DNA from: JAMQKA01 sp031569985
Lineage (GTDB): Bacteria > Bacteroidota > Rhodothermia > Balneolales > Balneolaceae
DNA: 64,000 bases
Assembly (NCBI RefSeq): GCF_031569985.1
Contig: NZ_JAMQKA010000009.1
Location: 86,270 to 150,269 of the forward strand
Reading direction: 5' to 3'
The position numbers and the translations under genes are program-made. Below, piece by piece: positions 53,701 to 61,770 of the stretch; within the stretch, counting starts at the first letter, position 1, and every line of letters begins with the position of its first letter. A model generated the notes under the pieces. The model was not told the origin of the DNA. It saw nothing but the letters and a program-made list of their open reading frames with translations, and did not search any database.

Positions 53701-56700
53701 ACGGTCGGGGAAACCTCAGTTATAACTTCTTTGATTTCGATGACCGTCAAATCGCTTTTTCCGATCAAAATGGCAACGGGTGGCTGCGCGAGTATGACGA
53801 TGCCTCCAATATTCTGACTGGGTCGAGGGGAGCGATATCCCAGGAAACGGGAGAGATCACTGAGCTACTGGAACGCAGTTACATGCGATTTGATGAAAAC
53901 GGGCGCCGGTATAAGCAAGTATTGGATATCGATCTCAGCACCGATGAAAGTAGCCTCCTGGATCCGGAAGATGGGAAAAATTCGAGCTACAAGACGGTTT
54001 TTGACCCGGGATCGCGCACAGTCCGTAAGATCGATGCCAACGGCAACGCGACTATCATGGACTATGATGCTGCCGATCGACCGCTCACTACCACCGACGC
54101 GATGGGCAATCGACAAATTTCGGCTTACGATGCCAACTCGAATGTTATCAGTCTAACGGAAATCGAGATACCGGGCCCGGGCGCTGTGGGGCAAAAGGAA
54201 ACGTACGTTACCACCTATAGCTACGACGAACTCAACAGGCAGACAGAGCAACACATTCGTGGTCTCGATGGCGACAGCATTGATCATGCGTGGTACTTTG
54301 CCTACGACTCCCGCAGCAATGAGCGCCTGGTCCAAGATGCTGAAAAGAACTTCACCATCACTACATTTGACGATAACAACCGCCCGGTTATGATGCAGCG
54401 TTTTGACGGAAATCCCTTTACTGGTAACTTCACCGAACTGCAACATTATGAATCGGGTTACGACCAAAATAGTAATTTGGTTGAGGAACGGGCCCTGTCG
54501 GATATCAAAAATCCCGGAAGCATCCAGGTTACTCGTCATGCTTTCGACGACCTGGATCGGAAAATCCGTACCGTTTACCCCGACTCCGACGATCCGGTTG
54601 ACGGCAGTGGTGATGGACCGGATAGAATTTATGACCGTGTTGAAGTGATCTATGACCCGAACTCCAATCCTATACAGGTTACAGATCAGCGAGAGGTAGT
54701 TTTTAATACCAGTTTTGACCAAGGTAACCGGCCGGTTGAGCAGGAGGTCAGCCTGCCCCCCGACGTGCCCGGAACGACCAGGCAAACGTTTAGGTTCGAT
54801 GCGCTTAACCGAACGGTCAGTGCTCGAAATAACTATGCAAAAGTTGATCAGGTCTACGATGCCTTCTCACGTCTCGTCAAAGAAACGCAGTCGATCCGCC
54901 TGGATGGCATGGGATTTAGCAAAGGGTGGCAGCAACCGGTAAAACTGGTGCATAGCTATGATAAGCATTCGAATCGAACCAGCTACCAGGTGGTGGACGG
55001 TAGGAAGAAAGATCTGGATGTGACCTTTACGCATGACGCCCTAAACCGGGTAGGTACAATATCTTCAGCCTATTTCAGAGAACCGTTTAAACCCATTGCT
55101 GATTATACCTACATCGGTCCGTGGCGGGTACAAAAGAAGAAGCTGGGAAATGGAGCAGGGCTCTCTTGTACCTATGATACAAAACGCAGAATCCGAGTCC
55201 ACCAGTGGGATGGTCCGGATAGATTGCTGACTGGATTTGAGTATGCCTACGACCGTATGGATAATGCCACATACGAGGGCTTCACCCATGACTTAGGGCT
55301 ATACGATCACTTCCAGTATAATAATCGTTATGAGATTACAGGGGTAACCTACCGCGTACCCGGCTCTATCGCACCCGCCACTCCCACCAACGCCTTTATT
55401 TATGATGATCTGTTTAATCGCAAAAAGGCAGCATTTGGCAATCCTTTTGACAGCGAAGCGAATACCAATGACAGCTACTCAAACAACAGTGCAAATGAGT
55501 GTATACAGCTAAAACGTAATGGCAGGGCGACCAATCCCACCTATGACCGTGCGGGTAATGCAACCTCTTTTTTAGTAAGGCCCATGACTGGAAATCCTGA
55601 TAGGAAAGACATCACAGCCTCCGCACGCTGGGACGCATACAACCTGCTCTTTGATATTGATCCGGTGGGCGCAAATTCCAAACAAGAATACCGCTATGAC
55701 CCGATGTGCCGCAGGGTCGCGACACTGGAGCTGAATGACTCGGAAATCGCTGAGGGGGGGCGGCGCTATATTTATGATGGATGGAATGTGGTAGAGGAGC
55801 GATTGTTTGAGGAGGGCGCGACCCTAGCCAAAGCCCAGAATGTGCTAGAACGTATTTATGTGAACGGCCAGCAGGTCGATGAACCACTACTGGCGGCCAT
55901 TGACCGAGATGCGGACGGAAAACTGGGTGATGGCAACGACAAAAATATACTGGACCAGAACGCCGACCAGGAGTATTACTATCTGAATAATCGTCTGGGC
56001 AGTATTATGGCGCTGCTGGATGCGGATAATCCCAACCGGATTCTGGAGTACTACCGCTACAGTATCTATAGTGAACCCACTGTTCTGCCGGTTCTGGATG
56101 ATAACGGAGATGGATTGGAAGGCACGCCGTTTGATTTGTCTGATAACTTTGAAGCAGGTTCACAAGGCGCTTCATTAGGATTTGGGAATTATTACCTTTT
56201 TACGGCACGAAGATTCGACGAAAAAACCGGGCTTTACTATTACCGGAATCGGTATTATGAAGTTTTTGGGGCAAAATTTTTGGGACGTGATCCTTTAGGA
56301 TACATAGATAATCTCAATCTTTACACCTTTGTTCAATCAAATCCAGTGAATAATACCGATCCGGTTGGTTTATTTGATAGTACTCAATGGGTACATGAAG
56401 AAACAGTTAGCCTTAAGAATTCTATTGGTCCAACAGGATCTGGCCCCTTGTATAGCCAAATTATAACCGAATTGGATAAAGCTTTTAACGAGCTCACCCC
56501 AGTTATTGGTAGTGTTACAATAACCGATAAGTGGTTCTTTTATCAGAACAAGTCCTCTTCCAAAGGGTTTGATTCAATTACGCGTTCATTATTACGGGCT
56601 ACCATCGGGGCACAGAAGGAGTATAAGGTTTTAAACCTGCCCTTACTACCATCCATATTTATTGTTAAGCCGAAAGTCACTAGTCGGACGGATAGGTATG

Positions 56701-57050
56701 CGTTTCAATTTTATTATGTACCCAAAGAAACAAAGAAAACTAACAATCAAATAAAATTTAGTAATGCTAATGAACTTAGCACATCTGTTACTTTGGATGC
56801 TGGTATAGAATGGCAGTACGTTACAATTAAATCATCTGGCACTATATCTAAAACAGCTAGTGAAGCTGCAGAAATATTTTGCCCCAAAGCTTTTGAACAT
56901 ACATATCACGTCCTTGTAAAGGGCAGTGGTTATATCTTTGCATTGCAAAGTGGAAGTCCAGTGAGTATCCCGTGGAATGTGACAAGCAAAAATGTAGGTA
57001 CTGTATCTATTTATGATGACGATGAAAATGCAAAGGCAAATTTAGGTTGA
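50796..57050 (+). CDS. RHS/YD-repeat polymorphic toxin-type protein
   Basis: 2084 residues, no signal peptide. An N-terminal domain has an EF-like DADGDGVFE (about 40-48), and a DUF6531-like prelude follows (TQSYTPTEHGVELATGKIRH near 188). About 1600 residues of YD/RHS repeats form the shell, with acidic inserts such as DRDADGKLGDGNDKN. The RHS core signature is GLYYYRNRYY...FLGRDPLGY...NPVNNTDPVGL (to about 1859). The last 225 residues are an unknown tip, more AT-rich than the shell, as expected of a swapped toxin domain. No immunity gene, T6SS gene or adaptor is nearby; export is probably by a contractile or similar system elsewhere (inference). Confidence 0.9.
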   Translation: MTKQAEKRNLYYKGNNIVLIGEETGGFGPGTIIHIDADGDGVFERQTIVDAEGLYTIGIEIPSSLTRGNDEFLKSESCYETANAGKERPVLELSMYMTSADESRESPTEILNCIQIDVENLAASVPENLVYSELVVPDKDENEVALPKADELLPGIPLEKLIPVEPGICTCSPCGEEDTLIGSSLEAYTQSYTPTEHGVELATGKIRHHFPITDFQTRKLGFNLNLHHISLTDYNGPWGQSISHSFNMMIIRSGERTGQIVTPDLRCYYIYSEDGKTWELPCGFFSRLTLDPNMHRWTLTHFSGLETQFFEGATNYPGYPVRISDPNGNEMRLEYDSSGTLCHIITDLEQVQTLDFGSDGRINSFTDHIQRTWSMLHDIDGRLVQVKTPDTEYADIPASTEITEKDLPSVLKTQTRVWTLGYLDMEFPNHIRQVTDPRGAVPKAFEFDEYGRVNVARINSNDVIFQYQAGNEEFAIPIAFEPLEETNLCVSVTDREQNISVYEIHGAAGGPLNKDYHLFDEYGRQLDTHGKFGLRRKLEITESGKGNEPLRPDEPPFWEQRWLHDCDCLSPAAIAEPFRGDESQIEYDDWGIPVNYPVDRFTYNTNRQILRRERTDGTDSIVTESTYQPYSFGDQGQFSRMLNHSESRAFDDNPIYSGLSFEHTYAYDSFGNKTRYESPAVTRGVDTTQVIAESWTYNEFGQTLIHTDPNCNLTIHTYFDGPSSGGDINTKGAFGGYLQSVTRGAEGSFDAVTNITSQYKVNALGMITKMIDHKGFFYDTEYNDLQEITCEIEPAVTLHNGLQFRYETRFIYDGAGNKVIERRSNIDLDGTVPQIQWIDRSKSFDEVNNLLSDRVEVDADDANDLINRYAYDGNDDPTVTRKPKGNREFWLYDERRLRFKFFYGVAPVPDPSRTPLLDPANSLDDNPSAVDISSGYPSDKRAETLENTSFVGLTINTYDARSNNVERLDGRGNLSYNFFDFDDRQIAFSDQNGNGWLREYDDASNILTGSRGAISQETGEITELLERSYMRFDENGRRYKQVLDIDLSTDESSLLDPEDGKNSSYKTVFDPGSRTVRKIDANGNATIMDYDAADRPLTTTDAMGNRQISAYDANSNVISLTEIEIPGPGAVGQKETYVTTYSYDELNRQTEQHIRGLDGDSIDHAWYFAYDSRSNERLVQDAEKNFTITTFDDNNRPVMMQRFDGNPFTGNFTELQHYESGYDQNSNLVEERALSDIKNPGSIQVTRHAFDDLDRKIRTVYPDSDDPVDGSGDGPDRIYDRVEVIYDPNSNPIQVTDQREVVFNTSFDQGNRPVEQEVSLPPDVPGTTRQTFRFDALNRTVSARNNYAKVDQVYDAFSRLVKETQSIRLDGMGFSKGWQQPVKLVHSYDKHSNRTSYQVVDGRKKDLDVTFTHDALNRVGTISSAYFREPFKPIADYTYIGPWRVQKKKLGNGAGLSCTYDTKRRIRVHQWDGPDRLLTGFEYAYDRMDNATYEGFTHDLGLYDHFQYNNRYEITGVTYRVPGSIAPATPTNAFIYDDLFNRKKAAFGNPFDSEANTNDSYSNNSANECIQLKRNGRATNPTYDRAGNATSFLVRPMTGNPDRKDITASARWDAYNLLFDIDPVGANSKQEYRYDPMCRRVATLELNDSEIAEGGRRYIYDGWNVVEERLFEEGATLAKAQNVLERIYVNGQQVDEPLLAAIDRDADGKLGDGNDKNILDQNADQEYYYLNNRLGSIMALLDADNPNRILEYYRYSIYSEPTVLPVLDDNGDGLEGTPFDLSDNFEAGSQGASLGFGNYYLFTARRFDEKTGLYYYRNRYYEVFGAKFLGRDPLGYIDNLNLYTFVQSNPVNNTDPVGLFDSTQWVHEETVSLKNSIGPTGSGPLYSQIITELDKAFNELTPVIGSVTITDKWFFYQNKSSSKGFDSITRSLLRATIGAQKEYKVLNLPLLPSIFIVKPKVTSRTDRYAFQFYYVPKETKKTNNQIKFSNANELSTSVTLDAGIEWQYVTIKSSGTISKTASEAAEIFCPKAFEHTYHVLVKGSGYIFALQSGSPVSIPWNVTSKNVGTVSIYDDDENAKANLG

Positions 57051-57373
57051 GAGTAATGGAATCGGGATGATTCCTAAAAAGTTATAAAAAGATGCTTTTA
57101 AAGGCTCTGATCATAACATGTCTGGATCTTTCGTACTGTGAAGGTATATTCACTGAGCCTTACCTATAAGCATGCATACATAGCCAATTTTTCAATAAAA
57201 AAGTGGAAGGTAAGTAAATTATTTGCAAATTAGTTGAGATATACCAAGTAGAAACCAAGTCGTTATCTTACTGATTCTTGGGAAATGTTTCTATATTTTT
57301 AGCTCAGAAAAATAAGTGTATCCCTCGTTTTAACCCAATCGGTCAGCACAATTCCAATTGATGTTTTTAGTAG
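57051..57373. other. Gap between the RHS gene and uvrC
   Basis: 323 AT-rich bases where an immunity gene would be expected. The only small frame is 26 codons at 57091-57171 with a hydrophobic start, which is not convincing. The promoter of uvrC should be near the right end, but no clear elements were read. Confidence 0.4.
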
Positions 57374-59242
57374 ATGAGTAGTGACACCACAGATATTGAT
57401 GTTCAGGAAAAGGTAGATCATCTGCCTACGTCTCCCGGAGTGTATATGTTTAAGGACAAAGGAGGGAATCATCTGTATGTTGGCAAAGCGAAACGGCTCC
57501 GCAACCGGGTGCGCTCCTACTTCCAGGATTCCGGGGGACATGACGGACGCATTAAGGTGATGGTACGCAAAATTGATGACCTGGAGGTGATTGTTACTGA
57601 TTCAGAGGCCGAGGCTCTGATTCTTGAGAACAATCTGATCAAAAAGCACCAGCCGCGGTATAATATTATGTACCGGGATGACAAGTCCTATCCCTATATC
57701 TGTATAACCAACCAGGAGCGGCCGCGGGTATTCCCTACTCGAACAGTGATCAGTGACGGCAGTAAATATATCGGTCCCTATGACAGCGTGATGCATATGC
57801 GTCGTATGCTGGAGACCATTCGAAAGGCTTTTGGTCTATGTACCTGTGCGATCTCATCCAAAAACATTAATCGCACGAAGGGCGCTCCCAGATGGGGATC
57901 CTGCCTGGATGATTACCTGGACCGGTGTTCTGAGGAGCTGGATTTTGAGGAGTACAAAGCCAATATTGAGAAGGTGGAGCGGATGCTAAACGGGCGCACC
58001 GACCAGTTGATGCGCGATTTAAAAGAAGAAATGCAGATCGCCTCCGAAGCGCTCGAATTTGAGAAAGCCGCCCGCATTCGCGACAGCCTTAAGGCCGTAG
58101 AGAAATACAGTAAGAAAATGAAGATGGTGGCCGACAAGAAAGTCGACCGCGATGTGTACGCACTTACAGTTGATGAGGAGATTTCAGAAGCATGTGGCGT
58201 GTTGTTTAAAATCCGTGAAGGAAAGCTGTTGGGTAAATTCCACCGGTTCCTTAAAAACATCTCTCACCTGGAAGAAGGAGAGATGCTGCAATCGTTTATT
58301 GAGGATTACTACACTGGTCAGTTTGCGGGCGCGATTCCGGATGAAGTCTATGTAAGCCACGACTTGCCGGAAGATGATCCTCTGCTGCAATACCTGTGGC
58401 AGGAGCGGGGGCGAAAGGTACCGATTCACCGGCCGCAGAGGGGAGAAAAAGCGCAACTGATGCGGATGGCGATGTCAAACGCGGAGCTCCTTCTGGGTCA
58501 ACGCAAGCTGGAGAAGGAGAAAGCCAATCGAAAACGTATTCCCAATTCTGTTGAAGAGTTGAAAGAGCATCTGCAGCTCGACCGTCTGCCGCGGCGAATC
58601 GAGTGTTTCGACAATTCCAATATCCAGGGATCGGATCCTGTGGCTTCCATGGTGTGCTTTGTGGATGCGAAACCACGAAAGAGTTCCTACAAGCGGTTCA
58701 ATATAAAAACGGTTGAGGGGCCTGACGACTTTGCATCCATGAAAGAGGTGGTTAGCCGGCGATATAAGAGGGTAATGAAGGAAAAGCAGCAGATTCCCGA
58801 CCTGATTGTGGTGGATGGGGGAAAAGGACAGCTGAATGCAGCGATTGCGGCCCTTAAAGAGATCGGCTTTTATGGGGAATGTGAGATCGTCGGACTGGCG
58901 AAACGCTTGGAAGAGGTATTCCTGCCCGGGAAGTCGGATCCTGTAATGATTCCAAAAACTTCTTCCGCACTGAAACTGCTTCAGCAGGTGCGTGACGAGG
59001 CCCACCGTTTCGCCATCAACTTCCACCGAAACAAACGGGCCAAACGAACCATAAAGACAGAACTGACCAATATATCGGGAATCGGTGCAAAAACAGCTCA
59101 AAAACTCCTTAATCATTTTGGATCAGTTAAAAAAGTGAAAGAAGCCCACAAGAAAGAAATACAAGCTGAGGTTGGAGAAAAAACCGGGGAAACAGTCTAC
59201 AGCTATTTCAGAGATAAGGAGGAAAGTTTCGAAGAAGAGTAG
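57374..59242 (+). CDS. uvrC: UvrABC excinuclease subunit C
   Basis: Makes both incisions around DNA lesions with UvrB. 622 residues with all domains in order: GIY-YIG (SPGVYMFKDKGGNHLYVGKA, 22-105), UvrB-binding UVR motif (LEFEKAARIRDSL near 230), RNase H-like 5' incision domain (IECFDNSNIQGSDPVASMV near 420, VVDGGKGQL near 480) and a C-terminal helix-hairpin-helix pair (NISGIGAKTAQKLLNHFGSV). It stands alone. Confidence 0.97.
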   Translation: MSSDTTDIDVQEKVDHLPTSPGVYMFKDKGGNHLYVGKAKRLRNRVRSYFQDSGGHDGRIKVMVRKIDDLEVIVTDSEAEALILENNLIKKHQPRYNIMYRDDKSYPYICITNQERPRVFPTRTVISDGSKYIGPYDSVMHMRRMLETIRKAFGLCTCAISSKNINRTKGAPRWGSCLDDYLDRCSEELDFEEYKANIEKVERMLNGRTDQLMRDLKEEMQIASEALEFEKAARIRDSLKAVEKYSKKMKMVADKKVDRDVYALTVDEEISEACGVLFKIREGKLLGKFHRFLKNISHLEEGEMLQSFIEDYYTGQFAGAIPDEVYVSHDLPEDDPLLQYLWQERGRKVPIHRPQRGEKAQLMRMAMSNAELLLGQRKLEKEKANRKRIPNSVEELKEHLQLDRLPRRIECFDNSNIQGSDPVASMVCFVDAKPRKSSYKRFNIKTVEGPDDFASMKEVVSRRYKRVMKEKQQIPDLIVVDGGKGQLNAAIAALKEIGFYGECEIVGLAKRLEEVFLPGKSDPVMIPKTSSALKLLQQVRDEAHRFAINFHRNKRAKRTIKTELTNISGIGAKTAQKLLNHFGSVKKVKEAHKKEIQAEVGEKTGETVYSYFRDKEESFEEE

Positions 59243-59620
59243 TATGAAACCGCCTGGACATACTTTTCGTAATAGTCATTTACATGTAGTGAAGTGTATT
59301 TAGCTTGTAAACCTGCAGGGAATGGTCTCACATTATCATGTGATATACATTCTTTATTGCAGGATATACCATTTATAGTAGTGATGGACAGTTATATAGC
59401 CGTGAAACTTTTACCAACGGATCTCTGTACAATTGTTCTTCATTCATTCAAATATATATGTAACTGGAAAATTGGTTAATTTATGATGAATGTTTACAAG
59501 TAAAATTATTGTTGTATATGGGAGTGAAAAGTCAGAAAACGACAATAACATCTAAATTTGCAAAAATGCCAGTTGCATTGACGTCGAAAATTTGCAATAA
59601 TCAGGCGTGAGGAAAAGCTT
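59243..59620. other. Gap upstream of the sigma factor gene
   Basis: 378 AT-rich bases, no gene. AAATTTGCAA occurs twice, 34 bases apart (59554-59563 and 59588-59597), just before the sigma factor start. The first copy lies in TAAATTTG, which fits the TAnnTTTG -7 box of Bacteroidota-type promoters, but no -33 TTTG is found at the right distance. It may be an autoregulatory site (inference). Confidence 0.4.
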
Positions 59621-60268
59621 ATGAAATTTGAGAAAGCAGAACATATTAGTTCAAAATATCAACGACTGGATGATAAGGATCTTGTTCGATTCTACCGCCA
59701 GAATGGCGATGAAATGGCGTTCAGCGAGTTGATGAACCGGCATCAATCCAAGATTTATTCCTACATCTACAGTATGGTGGGAAGTGGTGATGTCGCTGAT
59801 GACATCTTCCAGGAGACCTTCACAAAGGTTATCACAAAGATGGATGACACCTATAACGAGCAAGGTAAATGGATAGCTTGGGTGATGCGCATTGCTCATA
59901 ATGCAACTATTGATTATTTAAGAAAACAAAAACGATTCGTCGACGTTAGTTCTAACTACGACGAAGAATCAGGTACTGATTTCTATGAACGGCTGCCTGA
60001 CGAAGACATGGTCAGCGCTGAAGAACAGCTTGAAAAAGAAGAAGCGAAAAGCAGCCTGATGAAACATATCGCTGATCTTCCTGAAGAGCAGCGAACGGTA
60101 GTAATGCTTCGTCACTATTACGAAATGCCGTTTAAGGAAATCGCCGAATTAACGGATGTTTCCATTAATACCGCACTAGGACGTATGCGGTATGCGTTAA
60201 TAAATCTTCGTAAACTCTTTGAAGAAGAAAAAGAACAAGAAGAAAATAAATATGCCGAACGACGATAA
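59621..60268 (+). CDS. ECF-type RNA polymerase sigma factor
   Basis: 215 residues. Region 2 has LMNRHQSKIYSYIYSMVG, DVADDIFQETFTKVI (core binding) and WIAWVMRIAHNATIDYLRKQKR (-10 recognition). An acidic linker precedes region 4 with LPEEQRTVVMLRHYYEMPFKEIAELTDVSINTALGRM. It overlaps its anti-sigma gene by 17 bases, the normal arrangement for a regulated ECF pair. Confidence 0.93.
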   Translation: MKFEKAEHISSKYQRLDDKDLVRFYRQNGDEMAFSELMNRHQSKIYSYIYSMVGSGDVADDIFQETFTKVITKMDDTYNEQGKWIAWVMRIAHNATIDYLRKQKRFVDVSSNYDEESGTDFYERLPDEDMVSAEEQLEKEEAKSSLMKHIADLPEEQRTVVMLRHYYEMPFKEIAELTDVSINTALGRMRYALINLRKLFEEEKEQEENKYAERR

Positions 60269-60911
60269 TGCCTCGATTCGCTATCTGATGAAGGAGATGG
60301 ATCCTTCAGAGGAAGTGCTCATGGAGCGTTCGATGATGGAAGACGAGGATCTGCTAATTGAAGTTGAGTGTATGCGACAAACGCTCAAACGATTGGATGA
60401 AGATCTTCCGGAGATGGATCCTCCAGCTCATGTTACACAGGACATTCTAAACAAAGCCTCCAAACACAAACCGAATACCAGGAGTGGGCTGATTCCTATA
60501 TCCTTTAGTGGATCGAGAATCGGTTATGTAGCTGCGGCTGCCGTCATGGCTATCGGTTTGGTATCCGGCGTTTTGTTGTATCAAGATCGGGTGGGAGGTA
60601 CGGAATCGGACTCACAAACGCAGCAGAACAGTTCTGCGGCTTCGGTCTCTTCTTCCCCGACAGTAGATGTAGATGCGGGGCAGCTCAACGCCTCGATTCA
60701 AAGTCAGGCCGTTGAAACAGCGGAGGCAGAAATAGAACCTTGGGTAGATCACCAACAAATTCTGCGGTTCCAGGATCAATTTAGTGAGCAAACGCGAACG
60801 GAATTCGATTCTATGCTCAATACTTCTATTCAAAAGTTAAAACCGATAGATGATCCATTGGACATGGGTAGTCGATCTCGTTCCCTGCAGTTGACGGGAT
60901 CTGAGCAATAG
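60252..60911 (+). CDS. Anti-sigma factor-like membrane protein
   Basis: 219 residues from the ATG at 60252; an earlier in-frame ATG (60219) lies deeper in the sigma gene. An acidic helical N-terminus (EEVLMERSMMEDEDLLIEVECMRQ) binds sigma in such proteins. One membrane helix at about 93-111 (IGYVAAAAVMAIGLVSGVLLY) is followed by a Ser/Gln-rich periplasmic part. No zinc-binding His-Cys-Cys set is seen, so the fit to class I anti-sigma factors is by layout and operon only. A strong terminator follows. Confidence 0.8.
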   Translation: MPNDDNASIRYLMKEMDPSEEVLMERSMMEDEDLLIEVECMRQTLKRLDEDLPEMDPPAHVTQDILNKASKHKPNTRSGLIPISFSGSRIGYVAAAAVMAIGLVSGVLLYQDRVGGTESDSQTQQNSSAASVSSSPTVDVDAGQLNASIQSQAVETAEAEIEPWVDHQQILRFQDQFSEQTRTEFDSMLNTSIQKLKPIDDPLDMGSRSRSLQLTGSEQ

Positions 60912-60934
60912 TTCGTAATTTTATAAAATTATCT

Positions 60935-60966
60935 AAAAATGCAGCTTAACGGCTGCATTTTTTATT
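60935..60966 (+). terminator. Rho-independent terminator after the sigma/anti-sigma pair
   Basis: 8-bp perfect stem AATGCAGC/GCTGCATT with a 6-base loop, followed by TTTTATTTTA. Confidence 0.92.
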
Positions 60967-61018
60967 TTATGGTGTTAATATGGTAATAAACGGTGCAGCA
61001 TAATCTAATTCTACGCTC

Positions 61019-61768
61019 TTGATTACTCATACTTCTGCCATTGTATTCAGAACGGTTGATTATTCTGAATCAAGTAAAATTGTAACCCTGTTTACCGAAG
61101 AACACGGTAAGATAGCGGTGATGGTACGCGGTGTGAAGAAACCCAAAAGCAAGTTTTCAGGCCTGATGGAGGTGGGTAATTTGCTGGATGTGGTTTATTA
61201 CTATAAATCATCTCGTTCGGTGCAGACGCTCTCTGAAGCCAGTTATCTTGAAAAGACCTTTAATATCCGGACCAATTTTGAAAAGATCGCCACACTCACT
61301 TCTGCCATTGAGTTGATGAACCAGTTGTTACATGACGAAGAAGTGAACCTGCCGATATTTGAGGTTGGCAAACGTTTTATACTTTGGCTCAACGAAACAG
61401 ATCAATCCCCTCAGCAGATTTTCCCCTACCTGCAGATTCGTCTCGCAGAACTCGTAGGTCACGGGCTGCAACTTCATATTAAAAATGAAGATGATGAAAC
61501 GCCACAATCACAATATTTCTTTAATTTAGAAACGGGGCTTATTTCCACAGATAGTGCCGCTTCATACTCATACAAGTTGACACAAAATCAGTTTATGTAC
61601 GTACGATTGGCCCTGCAGTCGCGCAGTTCCAGGCTTATGGAGATTGATTTTGAAACTGGAGAACTCAAACATTGGATTGAGCACCTGGATCGTTATTTTA
61701 AATACCATGTAGAGGGATTCAGGAACCGTAAATCGGATGCTATTTTTGAACAATTATTGCAGGAATAA
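61019..61768 (+). CDS. recO: DNA repair protein RecO
   Basis: RecF-pathway mediator that loads RecA on single-strand DNA, 249 residues. The N-terminal OB fold has TSAIVFRTVDYSESSKIVTLF and GKIAVMVRGVKKPKSKFSGLM, followed by a helical domain. The cysteine zinc finger of some RecO proteins is missing and is replaced by a NLETG loop, as in other Bacteroidota relatives. The start is TTG; no in-frame ATG precedes the OB fold. The stop is 2 bases before the protease gene. Confidence 0.9.
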   Translation: MITHTSAIVFRTVDYSESSKIVTLFTEEHGKIAVMVRGVKKPKSKFSGLMEVGNLLDVVYYYKSSRSVQTLSEASYLEKTFNIRTNFEKIATLTSAIELMNQLLHDEEVNLPIFEVGKRFILWLNETDQSPQQIFPYLQIRLAELVGHGLQLHIKNEDDETPQSQYFFNLETGLISTDSAASYSYKLTQNQFMYVRLALQSRSSRLMEIDFETGELKHWIEHLDRYFKYHVEGFRNRKSDAIFEQLLQE

Positions 61769-61770
61769 TT

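Noticed and set aside
57091..57171. Immunity gene for the RHS tip
   Set aside because: Only 26 codons, no ribosome site and no recognisable fold.
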